DNA of 64,000 nucleotides from Fortiea contorta PCC 7126 (GTDB lineage: Bacteria; Cyanobacteriota; Cyanobacteriia; Cyanobacteriales; Nostocaceae): NCBI RefSeq assembly GCF_000332295.1, contig NZ_KB235930.1, forward strand, positions 1,059,895-1,123,894. The letters are read 5' to 3'. Shown one piece after another: positions 61,085-64,000 of this stretch. Each line of letters begins with the position of its first letter. Position 1 is the stretch's first letter. The notes below the pieces were generated by a model. It saw only the letters and a list, made by a program, of their open reading frames with translations, searched no databases and had not been told where the DNA came from. Made by a program: the position numbers and the translations under genes.

Positions 61085-64000
61085 TCATTTTGTGAGTGTG
61101 AGGGTACGGCGCTTAGTCACCATTTGATAGGCTTCCATGATGTCGCCTTCAACCCAGTCGTTGAATTTATCAACGCCAATACCGCATTCAAAACCGGTAC
61201 TGACCTCTCTAGCATCTTCTTTCATCCGTTTGAGGGAGTCGAGGACGCCTTCATAAATCAACTTACCAGCGCGACGTACTCGCAGTTTGCAGTTGCGAAG
61301 CAGTTTGCCTGATTGTACATAACAACCTGCAACTGCACCCCGACCGACGGGGAAGACAGCGCGGACTTCGGCTTGACCCAAGGATTCTTCTACTAACTCT
61401 GGTTCTAATAGACCTTCCAAAGCACCTTGGATGTCTTCTAGGAGTTTGTAGATGATGTTGTATTCTCGTACGTCTACGCCTGATTCGTCTGCGGCTTGTC
61501 GAGCACCACTGGCAAAAGTGGTATTGAAGCCGATGATCACGGCGCCGCTGGCTGCGGCTAGGTCGATATCTGTTTCGGTGATTTCGCCTGCAGTGGCTAG
61601 CAACATGCGAATTTGCACTTCGTTTTGAGGAATTTGTCTGAGTGATCCCACGATCGCTTCGACTGAACCCTGTACGTCTGCTTTCAGGATCAAGTTGAGT
61701 TCTTTCAACTCGCCTTCTTGTGCTTGAGCGGAGAGGGTGGTGAGAGTAACGCGACCTTGGAGGAGGCGAGATAGGCGTTGCTTGTCGGCGCGATCGCTCG
61801 CTAAGGCGCGGGCTTCTTTTTCGTTGGCGAATACCTCAAAATCGTCACCTGCGGCGGGGACATCACTTAATCCGAGTACTTCCACTGCGAAGGAAGGAGA
61901 CGCCACATCTACTCTTCTACCCCGGTCATCTACCATTGCTCGGACTTTACCGAATGCCGATCCCGCGACTAACATATCGCCTACATGGAGAGTACCATTT
62001 TGAATCAACAGGGTAGCGACGGCACCTTTGGCTTTATCTAGGTGGGCTTCGATGACTGTACCTTTCGCCGAGCGGTCTGGGTTCGCTGAAAGTTCTCCGA
62101 CTTCTGCTACCAACAGAATCATTTCTAGGAGTGTATCTAGGTTTTCGCCCTTGATGGCGCTGACGGGAACCATGATTGTTTCGCCACCCCAGTCTTCTGC
62201 TGTTAAACCATAGTTGGTGAGTTCTTGTTTCACCCGCTCTGGTTGGGCACCTTCTTTGTCAATCTTGTTGATAGCGACGACAATGGGGACTTCAGCGGCT
62301 TGAGCGTGGCTGATAGCTTCAATGGTTTGGGGACGTACACCGTCATCAGCGGCTACTACTAATACGGCAATATCTGTCACCCTTGCACCCCGCGCCCGCA
62401 TTGCCGTGAAGGCTTCGTGACCGGGTGTATCCAAGAAGACGATTTGCTGTGGCTTGCCTTCGTGTTCTAAATCCACATGGTATGCACCAATGTGCTGAGT
62501 GATACCCCCAGCTTCTCCAGCTGCGACTTTGGTTTTGCGAATCGAGTCGAGTAAGGTAGTTTTTCCGTGGTCTACGTGACCCATAATTGTTACTACTGGT
62601 GGGCGACGATGGAGGTTTTCCAAGTCTGCCACATCCAGCATTTCTGTGACTTTGCGGGCTTCTGCTTCTGGTTCAGCCGTTTCGACTTCTATTTCTAGCT
62701 CTTTGCCGACTAAGGTGATGGTGGCGATATCTAGATTCTGGGTGATACTCACCGCCATACTTTTCATAAACAGGATTTTCACAATTTCTGTGTCGGCTAC
62801 AGCCAAGAGATCGGCTAGCTCTTGGACTGTGAGGGGCCCTGTCACTACTACTTTTTCTGGACGCTCGCGTTTTGCTTCTTCTTCTGGGCGACGGTTTTGG
62901 TCGCGATCGCGACTGGAAGATTTTTTACTGCCTCTAGCCGTTGGGGCCGCAACAGCTAGTGCTGGTTGCTGTGCTGGTTTGCTCGATTTTGGTTTGGGGG
63001 GACGAGCAATAGAAAGGCTGACTTGGACGGTGGCTGGGGCGTCCAGGCTATCTTCATCTAGTAGATCGTCTTCTTCAAACTCATCATCGAGGATCGGCTT
63101 GACCCGTTTACCTTTGACTACTCCCTTACCAGCTTTTTCTTTGATTTCGTCAATTATTTCTTCTTCTTGCCACTTTTTGCCACCTTTGGCTAACCGAGGT
63201 GGTGTGGGGCGTTTCAAATCAATGATTTCACCGGGTACTACTTCCTCGACTCCTGCTGCTTTGCCTGGCCCACCTTGCATTGGTCTGGGTGGTGTAGCGA
63301 TTGGCATCGCAGCTACTGCTTCACCCGGACGCACTGGTCTTGGTCGTTGTGGTTCGCCAAACGATGGACTGGGACTAGATGGCCGAGTGCCCCTTTGTTC
63401 TGGTTTTTGCGGTGCGAGGTTGGGACGAGCCTGTCTTTGCGGTGCAGCCTGGGGAGCTTGGTCAGTTGGCACCTTGGCAATTTTTGGTTTAATCGACTCG
63501 CGTTCTTCTTCGGCTTTCCGTGGGCGTTCGCGCTTGAGGATCGGTTTATCTGACTGGGCTAGTTGCTCTACAACCTGTGGTTCGTCTGCCGCTGGTCTAG
63601 CAGGTGGGGCGACTAGTTGAGGTTTTTGGGGCTTTTCCGGTTTTGGTCTGGGCGGGACTATTTTTTCTGGTTTTTCCGCAGCTATTTTTTCTATTGGCTC
63701 TGTATGGGGATGCAAAGTTGGCTCTGCATCTGTAGGAGCTGGTTGCTGTGGTGTCTCTGATAAATTCCGGGGTACGGGTCGAGTTGGTGCCGTCGGCTGC
63801 ATGGGTGAGACAGGAGTAGCGAATGGTCGTGGAGGTGCTGGAGAATTGACTTCAGACGCAGCAGCTTGAGTATTATTAGCAACTGACGCCTCTGGGGCGT
63901 TGGAGGTGGGATTTCTCAATATTTTGGGTTTACGAATTTCCAAAATTTGTTGTTTGTGAGGTGGTGCTGGTCGATTACGTCCGCCAGTTTGTGCTGAATT
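61085..64000 (-). CDS. infB: Translation initiation factor IF-2 (5' end outside window)
   Basis: The open frame reaches the window edge, so the N-terminus is missing; the codon at 63943 (TTG in LEIRKPKIL) is not the true start. Visible are a long Pro/Ala/Arg-rich N-terminal region, then the IF2_N-type segment, the G domain ([30 protein letters not shown]), and the C-terminal domains that bind initiator tRNA. IF-2 positions fMet-tRNA on the small ribosomal subunit. At least 971 residues are encoded here. Confidence 0.97.
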   Translation of the reverse strand, partial: NSAQTGGRNRPAPPHKQQILEIRKPKILRNPTSNAPEASVANNTQAAASEVNSPAPPRPFATPVSPMQPTAPTRPVPRNLSETPQQPAPTDAEPTLHPHTEPIEKIAAEKPEKIVPPRPKPEKPQKPQLVAPPARPAADEPQVVEQLAQSDKPILKRERPRKAEEERESIKPKIAKVPTDQAPQAAPQRQARPNLAPQKPEQRGTRPSSPSPSFGEPQRPRPVRPGEAVAAMPIATPPRPMQGGPGKAAGVEEVVPGEIIDLKRPTPPRLAKGGKKWQEEEIIDEIKEKAGKGVVKGKRVKPILDDEFEEDDLLDEDSLDAPATVQVSLSIARPPKPKSSKPAQQPALAVAAPTARGSKKSSSRDRDQNRRPEEEAKRERPEKVVVTGPLTVQELADLLAVADTEIVKILFMKSMAVSITQNLDIATITLVGKELEIEVETAEPEAEARKVTEMLDVADLENLHRRPPVVTIMGHVDHGKTTLLDSIRKTKVAAGEAGGITQHIGAYHVDLEHEGKPQQIVFLDTPGHEAFTAMRARGARVTDIAVLVVAADDGVRPQTIEAISHAQAAEVPIVVAINKIDKEGAQPERVKQELTNYGLTAEDWGGETIMVPVSAIKGENLDTLLEMILLVAEVGELSANPDRSAKGTVIEAHLDKAKGAVATLLIQNGTLHVGDMLVAGSAFGKVRAMVDDRGRRVDVASPSFAVEVLGLSDVPAAGDDFEVFANEKEARALASDRADKQRLSRLLQGRVTLTTLSAQAQEGELKELNLILKADVQGSVEAIVGSLRQIPQNEVQIRMLLATAGEITETDIDLAAASGAVIIGFNTTFASGARQAADESGVDVREYNIIYKLLEDIQGALEGLLEPELVEESLGQAEVRAVFPVGRGAVAGCYVQSGKLLRNCKLRVRRAGKLIYEGVLDSLKRMKEDAREVSTGFECGIGVDKFNDWVEGDIMEAYQMVTKRRTLTLTK

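Noticed and set aside
62646-63620. A 324-codon plus-strand frame opposite infB
   Set aside because: Ser/Arg/Gly-rich antisense of the low-complexity N-terminal part of IF-2.

Overview
The window is chromosomal DNA of a filamentous, heterocyst-forming cyanobacterium of the Nostoc/Anabaena/Tolypothrix type. This rests on direct evidence: many GCGATCGC (HIP1) octamers, a phycobilisome core gene (apcF), CP12, RpaB, cyanophycin genes (cphB, cphA), the glutamine synthetase inactivating factor gifA beside glnA, NtcA-type GTA-N8-TAC sites, a patX gene with the RGSGR pentapeptide of heterocyst pattern control, and a tandem flv3-flv1 pair arranged like the heterocyst-specific flv3B-flv1B. Several neighbourhoods (glnA-gifA-patX; dps-carB-sigD-nblB) recall Anabaena PCC 7120 from memory; no alignment was run. 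Genes lie on both strands in short, loosely packed operons, with repeat-rich intergenic DNA.

Layout. 1-6.4 kb: peroxiredoxin, signal peptidase I, a dynamin-like GTPase, a 23-bp tandem repeat, CP12, a DUF29-tlyA-DUF29 cluster and apcF. 6.4-10.3 kb is the nitrogen locus: glnA behind an NtcA-activated promoter, gifA behind a promoter whose -35 is covered by an NtcA site, a ferritin-like protein, then patX with an upstream TCCGGA motif. 10.3-15 kb: FAD oxidoreductase, zinc dehydrogenase, PiT phosphate transporter and a small tatA. 15-19 kb: cphB-cphA, the cyanophycin nitrogen store. 19.6-29 kb: trmD, ispF, an oligopeptide-type lipoprotein, larB, argH, a small basic protein, Nudix, hydrolase and coaX; this stretch holds three copies of an unusual repeat made of G-rich and C-rich 9-mer arrays around a conserved core. 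29-34.9 kb: flv3/flv1, Uma2 proteins and an RRM RNA-binding protein. 34.9-47.5 kb is housekeeping and regulation: radA, rpaB, a cytochrome b6 cofactor assembly protein, an NblB-like HEAT protein, CBS protein, mutT, sigD, carB and dps. 47.9-54.3 kb is the accessory stretch: a UPF0175 protein, hicBA, a Ser/Thr kinase with about 14 WD40 repeats, an antitoxin with a truncated RelE, a GFA-family remnant and a Uma2 protein. 54.3-57.3 kb: a phnD-phnC-phnE phosphonate/phosphite-type ABC transporter and a Uma2 remnant. 57.5-64 kb: tRNA-Thr(CGU), DUF3493, an SLH/beta-helix envelope protein, small membrane proteins and infB, whose 5' end lies outside the window.

How the genes fit together. The nitrogen genes form a coherent set: glutamine synthetase and its inhibitor under opposite NtcA control, cyanophycin storage and turnover, argininosuccinate lyase and carbamoyl-phosphate synthase feeding arginine, a heterocyst pattern peptide, and oxygen-consuming flavodiiron proteins. 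A second theme is stress and light acclimation (RpaB, SigD, Dps, Rbp, NblB-like, PrxQ). The strongest unexplained signals are the four-copy 9-mer/core repeat that abuts or enters coding regions, two possible small RNA loci (about 664-800 minus; upstream of 9963 plus), and an NtcA-type promoter in front of the DUF29-tlyA operon.
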